Assembly (NCBI GenBank): GCA_916613615.1
Contig: OU744721.1
Location: 76,141,060-76,205,059, forward strand
DNA from: Steromphala cineraria
Taxonomy: Eukaryota > Mollusca > Gastropoda > Trochida > Trochidae
Length of the DNA: 64,000 nucleotides
Reading direction: 5' to 3'
In this document: piece by piece, positions 26,501 through 37,323 of the stretch
Layout: each line of letters starts with the position of its first letter
How positions within the stretch are numbered: position 1 is the stretch's first letter
Program-made: the position numbers and the translations under genes
The notes under the pieces: generated by a model
Seen by the model: the letters and a program-made list of their open reading frames with translations, nothing else
Databases searched by the model: none
What the model was told of the DNA's origin: nothing

Positions 26501-28626
26501 TGAATTTTCAGTTTGCATTAGTTCATTACAGTTTTCGGTCTCATGCATACTGGGGAACATAACATTATGATAAAACTGACAATATCATACCTTGTTTGCT
26601 TCATTTATATAGATAAAACACAAACATCTCTTATATGTTATGAAAATTTCATACCAATGTCCATTTGATGACAACATAATACGTTCATATATACATTCTT
26701 ACTTACATTATGAAAAAATTAGTGCTTCTTTGTGATATTTGGTCGTTATTGAAAGATAAGACTACATATTCCCATTTTCAAATATTCATGTAATAAACAC
26801 TTATTCTAAATACATGTATGTTTATAAAACTATGTGTTCTCCAAGCCTTTTTTAAGGTACGTTAAGAAAAAGCATTACTAACATGTCTTTCTTTGATTTG
26901 TATTACTAAATATGAATACAATATCATTCCTTTCATTTCACCTGATGAAGGAGTGAGCATAGACTTGTATAACACATATCTTCAAAAGAAATTAGCCACA
27001 AATCTAGCATTTATTACAAACTCCTCTTTTATAGTCAATAGCCCCCATCTTGGAGCACAAACCTGCCATATATACCAACAAGATAAAACTTACAATGTTT
27101 CTATGTTTTAATATTTTCAGTTTCAGTTAGAAACAAAAGACAACATACCTCTCTCTTTTGACAGTTTTCTACCCATATACCACAATTTAAGTACACAATT
27201 CTTTAAAACAAACCAGCATGTTAAAACTAACAATGTTTGTGTGTCAAAGTCTCACTGTTATAAGATACCCAGTTAATAGCTTGCTGATGAGATAGGGTGA
27301 AACAATATACATGTAATCAGTTCAGGTAATTAACTAGGTTAGCAAACTGATATGATGGTAGATATACAGGTCTATGTACACCATTGTACAACATTGTGTA
27401 CACATTTGCTACATGTTATTGCTCAATACACCCTTCATGGGCTACTGGTTATAGGTCAGGGTAGGCAATTAGCTCTACCTACTCTAACTATTCTAGTTTG
27501 AGTGACAGTTATGGAACTTGTTATACAATTTATTAACCAACATATTATATCATTTAGTACATACTTGAGGTATACATAAACATATAGGAACATACAAGTT
27601 ATAAATTTAGTTGATCTTGGACTATTTGATTTACTGACAGGTGAAGTATCAATAATTTTATGAAACCTATTTTACGATTGACTATCATTAATGTGTTTTA
27701 ATTTACTGGAACTAGGTCTAATATTAAGAGGTCCTTCTTATTTCAAAATGTCTATTAGAAGTATTGATACCTTTTAAAACATCATATCAATATATTCTGA
27801 TTGAATTTGAATACCATAGTTTATAACCACATTTCATATTGGACATTGAGTAACTGTAAAGGGTTGCACAATACAGCCTATATCCAATAAGTAAAAGTAA
27901 TATTATTTTATCAATACTTTGACAAAGGGCTGATTCAGCATTTATTAAATAAGTCTAATTAAAGATACCAATATGTCATATTGCATATTTTTCAATATCA
28001 TACTAATTTCACATGACATGACATTTCATATGGATTTGGCGCCGAAATTAACAATATGTGCACTTGGATGCGAGTTCAATTCAAACTGTGCAATACAAAT
28101 TCCTCCACACAGTGACAGTTAACCACCTGTTAGGGTCATAACGAAGGAATAATTGTTATTCTAATTCACCTGTCACCTAAACGCTCAGCATTCTGGTGGG
28201 TTTATAACAACACGCGATGTAGGGATGGAGTGACAGAACTGGTGTGAAACCAAGTGTAACATTGTCTGTTTAATATTCAATTATGCCATTATTCTCGTAA
28301 AATTAAATTGTATGAAATGATCTAAATGATTTACTGTAAAATATAGTAAATTGCAAATGACAAGAACGTGAATATGAACCATGCTGGCCGAGCCCACTCG
28401 ACTGTCAACATCGCGGTTAGCTGAATGGAGGTGAATGCTATATTTATGAACGACACGCGTTAGGTTAAATCGGTCGCTCATGTTTATCAATATCACTTAA
28501 ACAGTACAATTCGTGTCACCTGACACAGTAGGCTGTCACAAACATTACATGCACGACAGTTCCCTCAACATGGTACTTACCAAAGTATACGGGCCGACCG
28601 CAATTGCCGCAAACGCTGCCTTGCAT
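5461..28626 (-). CDS. CRIP-like LIM-domain protein gene, 5' portion (two exons)
   Basis: Two minus-strand exons join into most of one LIM domain: MQGSVCGNCGRPVYFA followed by ERKTSLGRDWHPNCLRC and then KECGKILVPGQHAE. Visible zinc ligands are Cys6, Cys9, His27 and Cys30 of the first finger and Cys33 and Cys36 of the second; the last two ligands are missing because the next exon is not in the window. CRIP proteins are small zinc-binding LIM adaptors of about 75 aa (one LIM) or about 200 aa (two LIMs), acting through protein contacts rather than catalysis. The PVYFAE and SLG.DWH segments are typical of CRIP proteins. The junction restores codon GCG (G plus CG). The start ATG is the only one in frame after upstream stops. 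The 23-kb intron is large and full of repeats. A multi-LIM protein with upstream exons is less likely but possible. Confidence 0.85.
7442..9516 (+). mobile_element. Pearl-like modular repeat, copy 1 (about 12 tandem units)
   Basis: The element starts with the hairpin AGAGCCATTGGCTCT, then TAGCTCATCAGG, and ends with the exact reverse complement CCTGATGAGCTA. Between them lie a unique leader (7470-7730), about twelve tandem units of about 145 bp, an ACGG-type microsatellite (9440-9470) and a conserved 3' tail with hairpin GGACT-TTC-AGTCC. Each unit carries an inverted repeat around GTGACCCCTGTGACCC. Two units (near 8463 and 9026) are shortened in the same way, suggesting block duplication within the array. 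No transposase is present. The layout matches non-autonomous pearl elements of bivalves; the CTAA end after a hairpin also recalls Helitrons. Confidence 0.85.
9795..9906 (+). repeat. Dispersed duplicate, copy 1 of 2
   Basis: This roughly 110-bp segment resembles 12620-12722. Both contain GATCAATATGGC followed by GCTGCTTG, an AACTTCCTTTT tract, a run of CTGATC-like words and a CACTGCTTG segment. An 80-aa frame (9666-9908) crosses copy 1 but copy 2 does not preserve it, so it is not treated as a gene. Confidence 0.5.
10533..12253. repeat. Array of about 19 GTTACAGTAAAGA / GTTACGGGAAAGA motifs
   Basis: A 13-14 nt motif occurs at about 10533(-), 10724(-), 10879(-), 10893(-), 10916(+), 10937(+), 11096(+), 11120(+), 11147(+, degenerate), 11286(+), 11309(+), 11479(+), 11498(+), 11674(-), 11694(-, one mismatch), 11862(-), 11884(-), 11903(-) and 12240(+). 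Copies come mostly in pairs 19-24 nt apart; cluster centres are about 180-215 bp apart, with one gap of about twice that before the last copy. Two variants alternate: core CAGTAAAG and core CAGGAAAG or CGGGAAAG. The spacer DNA shows no obvious similarity from one interval to the next. No known element is recognised. Confidence 0.75.
12620..12722 (+). repeat. Dispersed duplicate, copy 2 of 2
   Basis: It resembles 9795-9906, sharing GATCAATATGGC, CTGCTTG, AACTTCCTTTT and the ending CACTGCTTG. It lies about 2.8 kb downstream, on the other side of the motif array. Confidence 0.5.
13371..13962 (+). repeat. Imperfect local duplications
   Basis: The segment 13469-13535 (GTGAGCAGTG, then ATAACCCTCAT, then TCTTCATTTCATTAAT) recurs at 13889-13960 (GTGAGAAGTG, ATAACCCTTAT, TCTTCATTCCATTAAT), about 415 bp apart. 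The phrase TACAAATGTTTA at 13371 recurs at 13563. This looks like an old, diverged tandem duplication. Confidence 0.45.
14105..14360 (+). repeat. Diverged tandem repeat of about 115 bp, about 2.5 copies
   Basis: Repeated elements are TATGGCA-AA..AAAGC or AAAGCTGA, then AAATTAATATAAACTGTA, then TCTGTAGT..AGTAATG followed by CAGTATGG. They occur near 14110-14195, 14210-14325 and 14335-14360. No coding frame is conserved across copies. Confidence 0.5.
15695..15981. mobile_element. Probable retro-inserted segment with 14-bp target-site duplication
   Basis: Direct repeats CTTCACATCAATAG at 15695-15708 and 15968-15981 bracket about 259 bp that is clearly more GC-rich than its surroundings. The insert ends with a near-perfect palindrome built on AAGTAAGACAA and TTGTCTTACTT. 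A 14-bp duplication is typical of LINE-driven retrotransposition. No tRNA A/B boxes and no poly(A) were seen, so a standard tRNA SINE is not supported. A short plus-strand frame (about 15775-15839, DLFGLKGADSGGTKVFEFG, followed by GTGAGT) looks protein-like but has no start codon and matches no family I recognise. Confidence 0.55.
17244..18889 (+). mobile_element. Pearl-like modular repeat, copy 2 (about 9 units)
   Basis: It has the same ends as copy 1: the AGAGCCATTGGCTCT hairpin with TAGCTCATCAGG at the left, and the microsatellite (about 18810-18840), the GGACT-TTC-AGTCC hairpin and CCTGATGAGCTAA at the right. About nine units of about 145 bp lie between. Its leader is closely similar to copies 1, 5 and 6. 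Short frames across the array are by-products of the tandem units, not genes. Confidence 0.85.
19952..20308 (+). mobile_element. MITE family M1, copy 1
   Basis: Terminal inverted repeats GGGGCAGTAGCACATTTTT and AAAAATGTGCTACTGCCCC bound a 345-bp body (19958-20302), flanked by TTTAAA on both sides. The body has no coding capacity. Copies at 21982-22341 and, inverted, 49013-49369 share the body. The family of the transposase that mobilises it is unknown. Confidence 0.8.
21410..21862 (+). repeat. Two-copy tandem duplication of about 215-240 bp
   Basis: The order AATAGCAA-CTGAAG, AATAGAAACTACAA, CCACACACCTAGATTA, GTTGAATATCT and CATTCCACTAAACAGAAC occurs twice in a row. AATAGAAACTAC begins near 21475 and again near 21689. 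Divergence between copies is moderate. Confidence 0.75.
21975..22348 (+). mobile_element. MITE family M1, copy 2, with 7-bp TSD AGCTTAA
   Basis: The 360-bp element (21982-22341) begins GGGGCAGTAGCAC and ends GTGCTACTGCCCC. It is flanked by perfect direct repeats AGCTTAA at 21975-21981 and 22342-22348, good evidence for transposition. The body aligns with copy 1 throughout. Confidence 0.85.
24060..24470 (+). repeat. Two-copy diverged repeat about 300 bp apart
   Basis: The segment CTTTTCAGTTATACCATG..AAATC.GTGGTAGAAA at about 24100-24135 recurs at 24400-24435 as CTTTTCAATTATACCATG..AATAAC.TGGTAGAAA, each followed by AATA and TAATATTGTTTCT or TAATAATGTTTCT. No gene is associated. Confidence 0.5.
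28581..28626 (-). CDS. LIM gene exon 1 with start codon (15 codons plus 1 nt)
   Basis: The minus strand encodes MQGSVCGNCGRPVYF and ends in a single G before donor GTAAGTAC. The first CxxC zinc knuckle (CGNC) and PVYF match the beginning of CRIP-type LIM domains. The upstream frame stays open for about 110 nt after in-frame stops TGA TAG near 28762-28767, without another ATG, so this ATG is the best start. An acceptor just upstream (for example TGGGGGCAG) would make it an internal exon, which cannot be excluded. Confidence 0.8.
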
Positions 28627-29500
28627 CTCTGGGGTGGGCGAACTGCGACCTGCCCCCAGATTGCCGGTGATTGCTGAGCCGAGTCGGCTCGCTACCGGGT
28701 ATAATATGACGAGTAATTCACTGGACGAAGCGCCGAGGTGTTGGTTGCGCGGCTTCTTAAAACACTGCTATCACATGATGACGGTCCTGACACCTTGTAA
28801 ATCCAATAAAGCTTTCCAAGAGAAAATGGGGAATTAATTTTTAATGGAAAAGCGCACTGCCGTCTAGGTATCCATGTTTTACAGTAAGATTTCTACTTTT
28901 CCGTGCTTTCTCTTGGGGAAACTCCTACATGGCATGAAATGAACTTCTCTGTGGATTGATCCATGTACCAAGACAATAGGTAAGACCAGGTTGGTCAGGA
29001 CACACGGGACGAGTCCACTGTGTGATGGAATCTCCTATGGACACAAGCTAGTACCTGATCGATACGACTCCAGGTTTGATTGGAACTAGGCGTGCAGGAT
29101 AGGATGGGAAGCGCTGATACCTTGAAATTCAATTTCCCAGAACGTGGCTCTTGTCAACAGATTCCTATTCGCTGGACAGTGGTCTAGTCTCCCACTTGGA
29201 CAGTGGCTAGTCTCTTACTGACCTCCCCATGACGTGGATCGTCTCAGGTTATATACATTAGGAAATTTGAGGTTTGAACTTTCGTAACCTCTCACCGAGC
29301 GTGTTTGCTGCGAACAAAAACAAACTGAAAGTAGTGGCGCACCTGTCACAAACGGCTGATTGATGCTTGTTTTTATTTATCAATCATGATTCGAACATCC
29401 AGCATACGGAAGTCAACAGTGTGCATATTTCACTGACATTATGCAAATAATGATGAGGGTTCAGTTTCTACACGGACACGTGGAGGATGGGTTATGACCT
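28627..29500 (-). promoter_or_regulatory. Putative 5' UTR and promoter region of the LIM gene
   Basis: The sequence upstream of exon 1 is markedly more GC-rich (about 28580-29350, with many CpG) than the rest of the window, as expected around an invertebrate promoter. No TATA box at a convincing distance was identified. Assignment rests on position and base composition only. Confidence 0.4.
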
Positions 29501-31310
29501 AACGACTCACGGATGTAAAGTGATGCAAGCACATATTGCTATTAACGGTGACGACTATGGTTTTAACTATCATAGTTTGCAAACCTCTCACTTTCGAGTC
29601 CCATATCCGATTTAAACACGGGGTGGTTGCAGATAACAATTTTAACAGTGAGACAATACTTGTGCCATTGTATATTGCATCAAGACCACCTTATATATTT
29701 CTTGAATCTCCCTTGCTAGGTTACCAAGGTTTGGTAACCTTGATGACGGCGTAATTACTTATATGCTTTCGCAACGTGTTCCACATTCTCTAAATATTTT
29801 AAATGTTAAAACTAGTTAATTAAGTATTCCAGCTCTATCAAAGGTCGCACTTAGTAAATATATTTCACTCACAGAAAATTATTTGGTTACTTAAAGATAT
29901 CAAATTTGACCGAACATTTATCCTCAAATGCATTCGTGTTGGCGTGCCTTGGTCCTATTTACTATAAAATATATTTGTAATTCAAGGTAATAAAACTAAC
30001 TCAACAGGAGTACACAATACAAAGCTCTGAAATTTTAAACAAGAAATGCTAATCACATACGTTCAAACAATGACATGGTTCTTATACATGGAAACCTCCC
30101 TTCAATCTAAACGACTGTTATCACATAGCCAAGGAGTCAAAATCAGACACGTGAACAGTTTTCCCATAGCTGCGATCTGAATGATAGTTGTTGGTGATGC
30201 AACATCCACTTCACAAAATTAGTTCCACATATGCACGTCTTTTACACAATCCATCTAATCAAATCACTGTTGCTGAAATGTCAAACCAGAAGAGTACAAA
30301 CTCATGTAATGCAATGCTTTTTCTTCTGATGAATCATTAAATGACTTTCAAATATGTTTCATGATGCACACATAAACAATGATACACCAAATCCCATGAC
30401 TATGCCAGTTTTTGTGAAATGTCAATTATTCATTCCGCACATGTAAACACAATTCAAACATTGATCTCGTTATGCATCTCCCAACACGTTGCCTTTGCTG
30501 AAAAGGCAAATTCAAAATTTAACATAAACTCCATAAACTGTCACTTGTCAATGAGCGCTAGTCACCATGTGACCGGTTACGACTATCATTAACCAAGCGA
30601 CCTTCTGTACACGAACATTACGAAACCATTATGTAAATGTCTAAATTACATGAAATCCATGACCTGAGGTGACATTTGGCCCACTGAACCCTGACTACAT
30701 GACACATGAACCCTGATACAGTACGGGTTATATGGTAGAGAACGTCATATTATGGTCATTCGTGAACATTTTATATGGATTGACAATATTTTGATTTTTG
30801 TTCAATTGTACTTTTAATACAAGGATATGATGTTACAACGGAAGGAATGGTAATTCAACAAAGATTTTATGCAATTTGAAAGAGTAAATCTTGGAGTCCT
30901 TCCACGGAAAGGTCAGGGGAAACCATTGAAAGAAAAGGTTAACTTCACATTGAAGACTTCAAAATAACCTCAATAGTAAGGTAGTGCACTAACTTTGAAC
31001 CAATCCTACAGTAGTGATTCAATCCACCTTTATGTCCATGCAACTAGAGCCTGGGCACTATAATGGATGAATTAAATTTTTTTGAGAAATGACTCACTAA
31101 ATTTCATAGCTGCAAACCGAAAGGTATTCACTTCCTGGTCCATCTGAGATCGGGTATTGGTGCTTTCTATTTCCTTAAGACAAAAATTGCAGTTTTGTAA
31201 CGAAGTACTGAAAATTTGATTATCGTATGTCCAGAGATACAAGAATGTTTCTCTAATCTACACTGTTATCACTTCTCCATTGGTGTTAATACAGACTATT
31301 AAGAAGGTAA

Positions 31311-31374
31311 TTTCATAATGTGTTTGTCCACACGGTTAACTTGTTTGACGCATGTGGACACACACATTATGAAA
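31311..31374. other. Hairpin with 22-bp arms and 20-nt loop
   Basis: Left arm TTTCATAATGTG continuing TTTGTCCACA and right arm TGTGGACACA continuing CACATTATGAAA pair over 22 positions with one mismatch, around a loop of about 20 nt. Size and shape are like a small pre-miRNA or a short inverted-repeat element. There is no flanking duplication that would prove transposition, and transcription is unknown. Confidence 0.6.
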
Positions 31375-31510
31375 TGTATTTCACATGACTTGTTTCGTGA
31401 AGCTAGCAAGCAAAATTCGTGTAAATGCCATATTGCGACGATTGTTGTGTATAACTTCCACTTTGAGGTAAATTGAGCTGCATATCGCTTGAATTTCAGA
31501 GTCTGAATGT

Positions 31511-32088
31511 TTAGCTCATATGGCCTGTAATTCCGTCCGTCGATTCGTCTGTTCGTAAACGTCGTGCATTTTCGACTTCTTCAGAAGCATAAGGCATAGA
31601 AAGCTGAAACTTTGTGTTCAGATCCCTTGACTAGTGAGGATTATCATTTATAGCTTAAGTGGCATGTGGCCCCTAATAAGGACCACACGGGTCACTCCCT
31701 TAAAACCTACTTTGATATACCTCTCCAGAAGCATAAGGCCTAGAAAAAGGAAAGTTTATGTAAAGACTCCTTAACTTTATTTAATTATTATTATTATTTA
31801 ACGCTTTGTTTACCCTGTGGACCCTGATTATGGTTTAAACAAATTTTTATTTCGTTATGAAACATGGATAGGCGAACCACGCCCTGATTATTTTCATCTT
31901 CTTCACCAGAAGCATAAGGCCCAGAAAGCTGAAACCTTATGTACATACTCTTTGACTAGTGAGGATTATAATGTATAGCTTCAGTGATCCTGTGGTCCTT
32001 AATAAGAGAGGAACCACATTTACCACGCCCTAAAGCAAAACTGATATGAAGCCTGATGAGCTACAGAGCCAATGGCTTTATATTTTGT
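31511..32088 (-). mobile_element. Decayed pearl-like element, copy 3 (reverse orientation)
   Basis: Read on the minus strand it begins with a form of the left end (AGCCATTGGCTCTGTAGCTC, with ATCAGG following) at about 32051-32080 and ends in GGCCATATGAGCTAA at 31511-31530, next to a degenerate CGGACGGA microsatellite. It contains about three eroded units with AGAAGCATAAGGC words, closest to copy 4. Heavy sequence decay implies it is old. Confidence 0.7.
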
Positions 32089-35000
32089 GAGATGATGATT
32101 AATCAGGAAGGGTTAATTTGTAAATTTCATTTTCCTTGATTTTTGTTTCTTATGGACACATGACAATATATTTCTTCAAGAGAACATTAAATCATGAAAT
32201 ATTAGAGGCTTTCTTATCAAAATCGGTCTAGTTCCGATGTATAAAATATTAGAAATATTAACTCTACGGAGATTTGAAATCCTGAACTGTTAACGGTTTG
32301 GTATGACATTGTTCAATACCATCATGCAATCAGCTGTATTAAAACAAAAACGTTAACTGATTTATTTAATTTATGTATTGCTAAATGTCTCAAAAGATTC
32401 CAAATTACACGATATTTGCACTAAATGACACATTTGATGCAGCTATAACCAATAAGATGGGGTTTTTCAAAATCTCTTTAGATTGATACATGCATTACAA
32501 AAACCTCGTGTTTTAATACCCGACGTTGCGTATGGTATCTGAATTACTGCCTTATTAGGTGGTATAATCATGTCAGTGATAAGAAGGAATGAGTATTTAT
32601 ACTCCAAAACGTCCTTTTCTAACAATACGGAAGTTATAATCTAAAAAATCATGCATGCAGTGTAGAGCCATCTGTTATTTCTATGTCAAGTCATTTCCTA
32701 TTATCTAGATTCTTATTTTGATATCTAAATGTAGGAGTCATCTGTGGTAATGATCAACAAAATATTGATTATTGGTTTTGTCTATCGAAAATAAGGCAAT
32801 TATGTCGTGTGTCGGATATCGATAGCATTCCAGAAGGATGTTAGGTATCTTAAGTCTTTATGTATTAAAAATTCTTATTATTACAAATTAGTATTACAAA
32901 GATTAGAATCATGGATATAATGAATATGCAAATTCATATTTTATTTATTGAACATAGTGGAAATCATAAAATAATGTTCATTAAGCAACTTGATGTATTT
33001 TGAAACATGCTGTTTGCTAGAACCAAAATGAATACTATAAAAGATACATTAATTAATTATTTTCTAAAATATTTTAAAAACATCAATCTCATTCAATCAG
33101 ATGATATTGCTAAAATCTTAAGAGAGAAGTAACTGTGACTTTGTAGGGAATCAATGAGTTTCAGCATGAACATAATAAAATAGGTCTATCCAATAAGTTT
33201 GAATAACTGATCGGGCTTATTCAACCGACTGCTGTGACATTTCTTAGTTACACTTCGCCAGACATTTTAAAATTTTAATATAAACGTCGCAACAGCAGTG
33301 ACTATTTAAACTCCCAGTAACGGACCAAGAAATTTTCAAATGCGAAGTAAAGGGATCCATGGTGATGACGTCACTCTTTTGCGTTAATTTGTAAGAATCC
33401 ACTGCTAGTTACTACCCCGGTCATGTGGTATCAGGTTTTTATAATGTTTTGGTAATAAAGAGTCTTTTCAAATGCTTAAAGAAATACAAATCTATAAAAC
33501 CCCTCAAATTGAAAGTTAATTTTTGAAAGGTCGTCAATCTTATCAAAATATGATTAATTTGCTACATTACGAAAATTTTTTATATAAATTGAGAATGACA
33601 TCTTAGTAACAGTAACAACATAATATGAAACAGGGAACGAATCAATGACTTGATTCATATTGGACATTATATAAAAAAGGAACGCATCAATGGTTGGATT
33701 TCAATGAGATTGGTAATGACGTGAGTCTTGATTCGAACATGCATCCCTCCGTTCGATAACTCAACGCATTTTTCACTAGACTATGTAGGTCAAATCTACA
33801 AAGATTGTTTCTCAGTATGAAACCTGTGTTGTTAATTTGGCAGATGAAGCCGAGATCTCACCCGTAGAATATGCCTAGCACGTGCAATGAAATTCATTTA
33901 TGTCAATTGCATCGCCGTCGGGAAATAATGACAATGCACGTGCACGGATGGACCCATTTGTAGCCAAGGTTGCCCCATATCTGACGAGTAAGAACCAAAC
34001 AATGCATTGTTTTGTTATTAAATGTGGGAAATATATATAAAATGTTAAAAACTACAGTGTTTAGTTCGCATGGTCAGTCATAAATTAAGATAGAGAATGC
34101 ATTCCGTGTCGTGGAGTTGCTTGTAAAAAGGCATTTATGCGGTAATAAAGTAAATATCACGATTCTCTCTATATGTGGTCCGAGGTCGGAAAACCTTTTT
34201 CGACACTCCTTTTTGACATTATTCTTCGTACCAATGTTCGAAAGTAATATAATGAAATATTAAGTGGACTTGTACATTTCAAATATATATGTATACAGAT
34301 CCCGACATTATCAATATGTTACGTATGAATTTTATTGATGTTTTTCAGTGTATTCAGTGTTAAACTTAGCTCCAGATGTCCTTCTGCAGTGCTTATATAT
34401 ATGGATATAAGCATGGATTATTTCCCTCCAAAATGCACGATTTCCAGACAAAATCTCGAGATCGGTGGATAAATAGACTCTATACAATGGAATATAGCTT
34501 TCTAATAGAGTGCAATGTGATCATATGAAATACTTATAAATGTATATAGAAAAATTGTACTGTGTATACTTAGAATCAATATCTAACCAGTTTTCTGCAC
34601 ATACTTAGGAACATAAATCTTATCACTATTTAAAACTTATGATGTCATAGTTACCAAAACATTAATTGGTATCATATGTCCCTGTGTTGATGATCTGTCA
34701 ATCACACCTCTCTGTCAGGTAATGATTCTAGACGATAGAATCTCCCAACAACTATTTGAACGACTACATTGAAATTTGCCTTTGAATATGGTCACTGAAA
34801 TGTTTTTATCAGTCTGTTTAATTTGAGCTTGTTAAAAGTTCTCCTTTATCAAATCTATTTGACCGTATTGACAAATTAGACCGCATTTGCTATATGGGTG
34901 TTTTCAAATACATCACTATCGAACCATTTTAACAAAGCTTTTTTGGGAAGTCAGTTGAACTTTGAATATCCATGTGTTATCATATCTCTCTTTGTAGGGA

Positions 35001-35416
35001 AGATCTAAAGAGAGCCTGTATTTATTGTCCCCGCTCTTTGTAACAATGGAAAGTTTAACTCACTGACTGAAGTTCATACTCTCAACCTTCGCTGAAACAT
35101 AAACTATAAAATACCAATTAGAGATTGGCAACGCACACCACCGATTTCTATAGGATCTATGTTAAATGTTTCTTTCAGATTTTTGGGTTCTGAGATTGAA
35201 AAAAGTCTTGGCAATATAAAGGAGAACAAAATAGTAAGCGATTCTAGTTTCCATCTCTAATACAGCGAGTATCATCATGGCTGCTGGTAAATCACATCAC
35301 ATTAGTGTCGGTCTATCAATATTCAATTATCACCAATCGTTTTTCTAATATCATTCCACATCAATCAGGTGTCATCCCCCTCGCTTCCAGATGTTGAGTT
35401 GGGAGTCACAGAACAG

Positions 35417-35627
35417 TAAGCGATGAATCTATAACGCTGAGGAATATATGGATGACAACTTCTTTGTTCATTGTATGCGATGTTTAGACAAATATTCTTG
35501 AGAACGACAAAACGAAAACGTCGAAACGTCGCATACAATGGACAAAGAAGTTGTCATCCATATATTCCTCTGCATTATTGTCATTCTAACTTTCAAAATG
35601 CCTCTCAAAGATGTTAAGCGATGAATC
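35417..35627. mobile_element. Fold-back element F1, copy 1, with 13-bp direct repeats
   Basis: Arms at about 35439-35485 and 35524-35569 (AGGAATATATGGATGACAAC, CTTCTTTGT and CATTGTATGCGA) are inverted with few mismatches around a loop of about 38 nt. TAAGCGATGAATC at 35417-35429 and 35615-35627 brackets the whole unit, including about 45 bp beyond the right arm. A related copy lies at 63768-63943. The long duplication argues for retrotransposition or a related mechanism. Confidence 0.7.
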
Positions 35628-35659
35628 GGTCTCAAATATGATGATTTATCTTTTCCGCT

Positions 35660-37323
35660 TAAGCCCCTGTCACACTTCAGCGTATACTCCCTGCGTACGA
35701 GTTGCGTATGGCAATTTCTCTCATACGCAGCAATACGCAGCCGAACGCAGGACACGCAACTCATACGCACCTTGGTTGTGTTAAGGTCGTTTCTTGTACG
35801 TCGGCATGCGCTTGGACCATTTTCATACGCTTGATAGTTTTGGACATGCTCAAAACTATGCTGCGTTTGGTTAACACGCAACTCATCGGTTTTATATCGG
35901 TCGAGGGCGGTACACGTACGTTAGGTAGTCGTAATGAGTATACACTTCATACGCAGTGTGAGTCGATGTCCCGAACCAACGCATTGGTATCGCATAGTAG
36001 ACGTACACAAAACGCTCTTCAAGCAAATGTTGCACTTATGAAGAACGATCTTAAACCGAATGATAACAATGGAAAAATGCATTGTCCAGTTTTTCCTTAT
36101 GAGCAACGTATCACATGCGTATTCATAGCGTACAATCATAGGGTACATCGTGAATTTGATATGGATACCATAACAAAAGGGTTGGTGAGCATAATACCTC
36201 CGTATACTATTTGATAGTGTCTCTTTCATATAACATTATAATACTGTAGTTTTAAAGAATCAAGATATAATTTTTAGAATTTCATTCAATCATTCTTTTA
36301 AAGTAACAAACCGTTGAAGATAATGAATGAAATATTTGTACTACTAATTCCAGTAAATCAGATATGAGAAGAGATAAAAAAGAAATAAATAGCATTACAT
36401 TTCCATGTAAACAAAATTATAAAAAAACTTCTCAGTTGCAAAGTGATTACAGACTACCAGATATACCATTAGACTAAATCTGTGCACTATTCTATTGTTT
36501 ATATAGGATAATCTTCTGGTCAAGTGTCTAGGTAAATTAATGTAATGGAACATTTGAATAAGTGTTTTACAAATGTAAGTTATTATTGAAAAGAGCAGGT
36601 CCGGACACAAAGCGACGGAATGAAACCGATGCTTTTATTTCAGCATAGCGAATAAACAAATCGGAGAGGGTGGGTGCATGTAACAGAAAATATCCGACCT
36701 AAGCTTAAATGGGGAGAAGAATGTGGGTTTTTTTTAATTCTAAAAGTAACAATACCTCAATCGAGAAGTTTGTATTCGTACGGAAATGATCAAGTATCAG
36801 GCGAAAACTGCGGACTACCATTTAAGTGGGAACTCATTTTAATCACATGTGATAAAGCAATGGATTCAGAAAACTTAACTTTATTCAGTACACTTTTGTT
36901 TAAATAAATTGTCTTGCAATTTCAATTATCTGAATATTTATGTACATATCCATAACCTACGAAAACGTACTACAAAGACAGATAGGATTAAAAATTATGT
37001 GAAGACGCAACGTGCTCTGAAAATGCTCGCTTTGTTTGCGCAAGGCATGCGGTAGACATACGTTGTGAGCGTCTAGAATGTGGTATGTATGCGCTCTGCA
37101 TATGCAATCATCTGCCACAATAAAGTGGGGATACGCATGTCATATGCATCTCCAACGCACCCCCAACGCAATGAAAACGCAAAGTTCGTTAATCACTCGC
37201 TCCATGTGCGGTTCAAGTAAGGTAAAATACGGTAAATGTTTCAACGAACTGGTTGCGTATGAAAATTGTTTCACACGCAACTCAAACGCACTTGCTATAC
37301 GCTTAAGTGTGACAGGGCCCTAA
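35660..37323. mobile_element. Harbinger-like non-autonomous DNA transposon, 1.66 kb
   Basis: Ends GCCCCTGTCACACTTCAGCG (35663) and, inverted, GGGCCCTGTCACACTTAAGC (ending 37320) are near-identical and flanked by TAA on both sides. A 3-bp TAA/TTA duplication is characteristic of PIF/Harbinger. Subterminal regions are packed with ATACGCA, ACGCAAC and TGCGTATG words in both orientations, likely transposase-binding repeats. A 170-aa plus-strand frame (35702-36214) and a 137-aa minus-strand frame (35468-35881) show no DDE or Myb/SANT signature and are treated as by-products of the CpG-rich repeats. Confidence 0.7.

Larger units (their letters stand above)
5556..28580 (-). other. Large repeat-rich intron 1 of the LIM gene
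   Basis: The 23-kb intron contains two pearl-like elements, two MITEs of one family, a probable retro-insert, a dispersed motif array and several imperfect local duplications, annotated separately. The remaining sequence (5556-7440, 9517-9790, 12730-13370, 14370-15690, 15985-17240, 18890-19950, 20310-21400, 22350-24000 and 24470-28580) is AT-rich and no exon or RNA gene was seen in it. An unannotated gene nested in the intron cannot be ruled out by eye. Confidence 0.7.
29501..35416. other. Intergenic DNA between the LIM promoter and the repeat cluster
   Basis: AT-rich DNA without a recognised exon or RNA gene. It holds a 64-nt hairpin (31311-31374) and a decayed pearl-like element (31511-32088). 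A small perfect inverted repeat GGTTACCAA-GGT-TTGGTAACC lies at about 29719-29740. Confidence 0.5.

Noticed and set aside
35702..36214. 170-aa frame inside the Harbinger-like element
   Set aside because: It is overlapped by long antisense frames, is rich in ACGCA-derived words and shows no transposase or DNA-binding motif; CpG-rich subterminal repeats explain the lack of stops.
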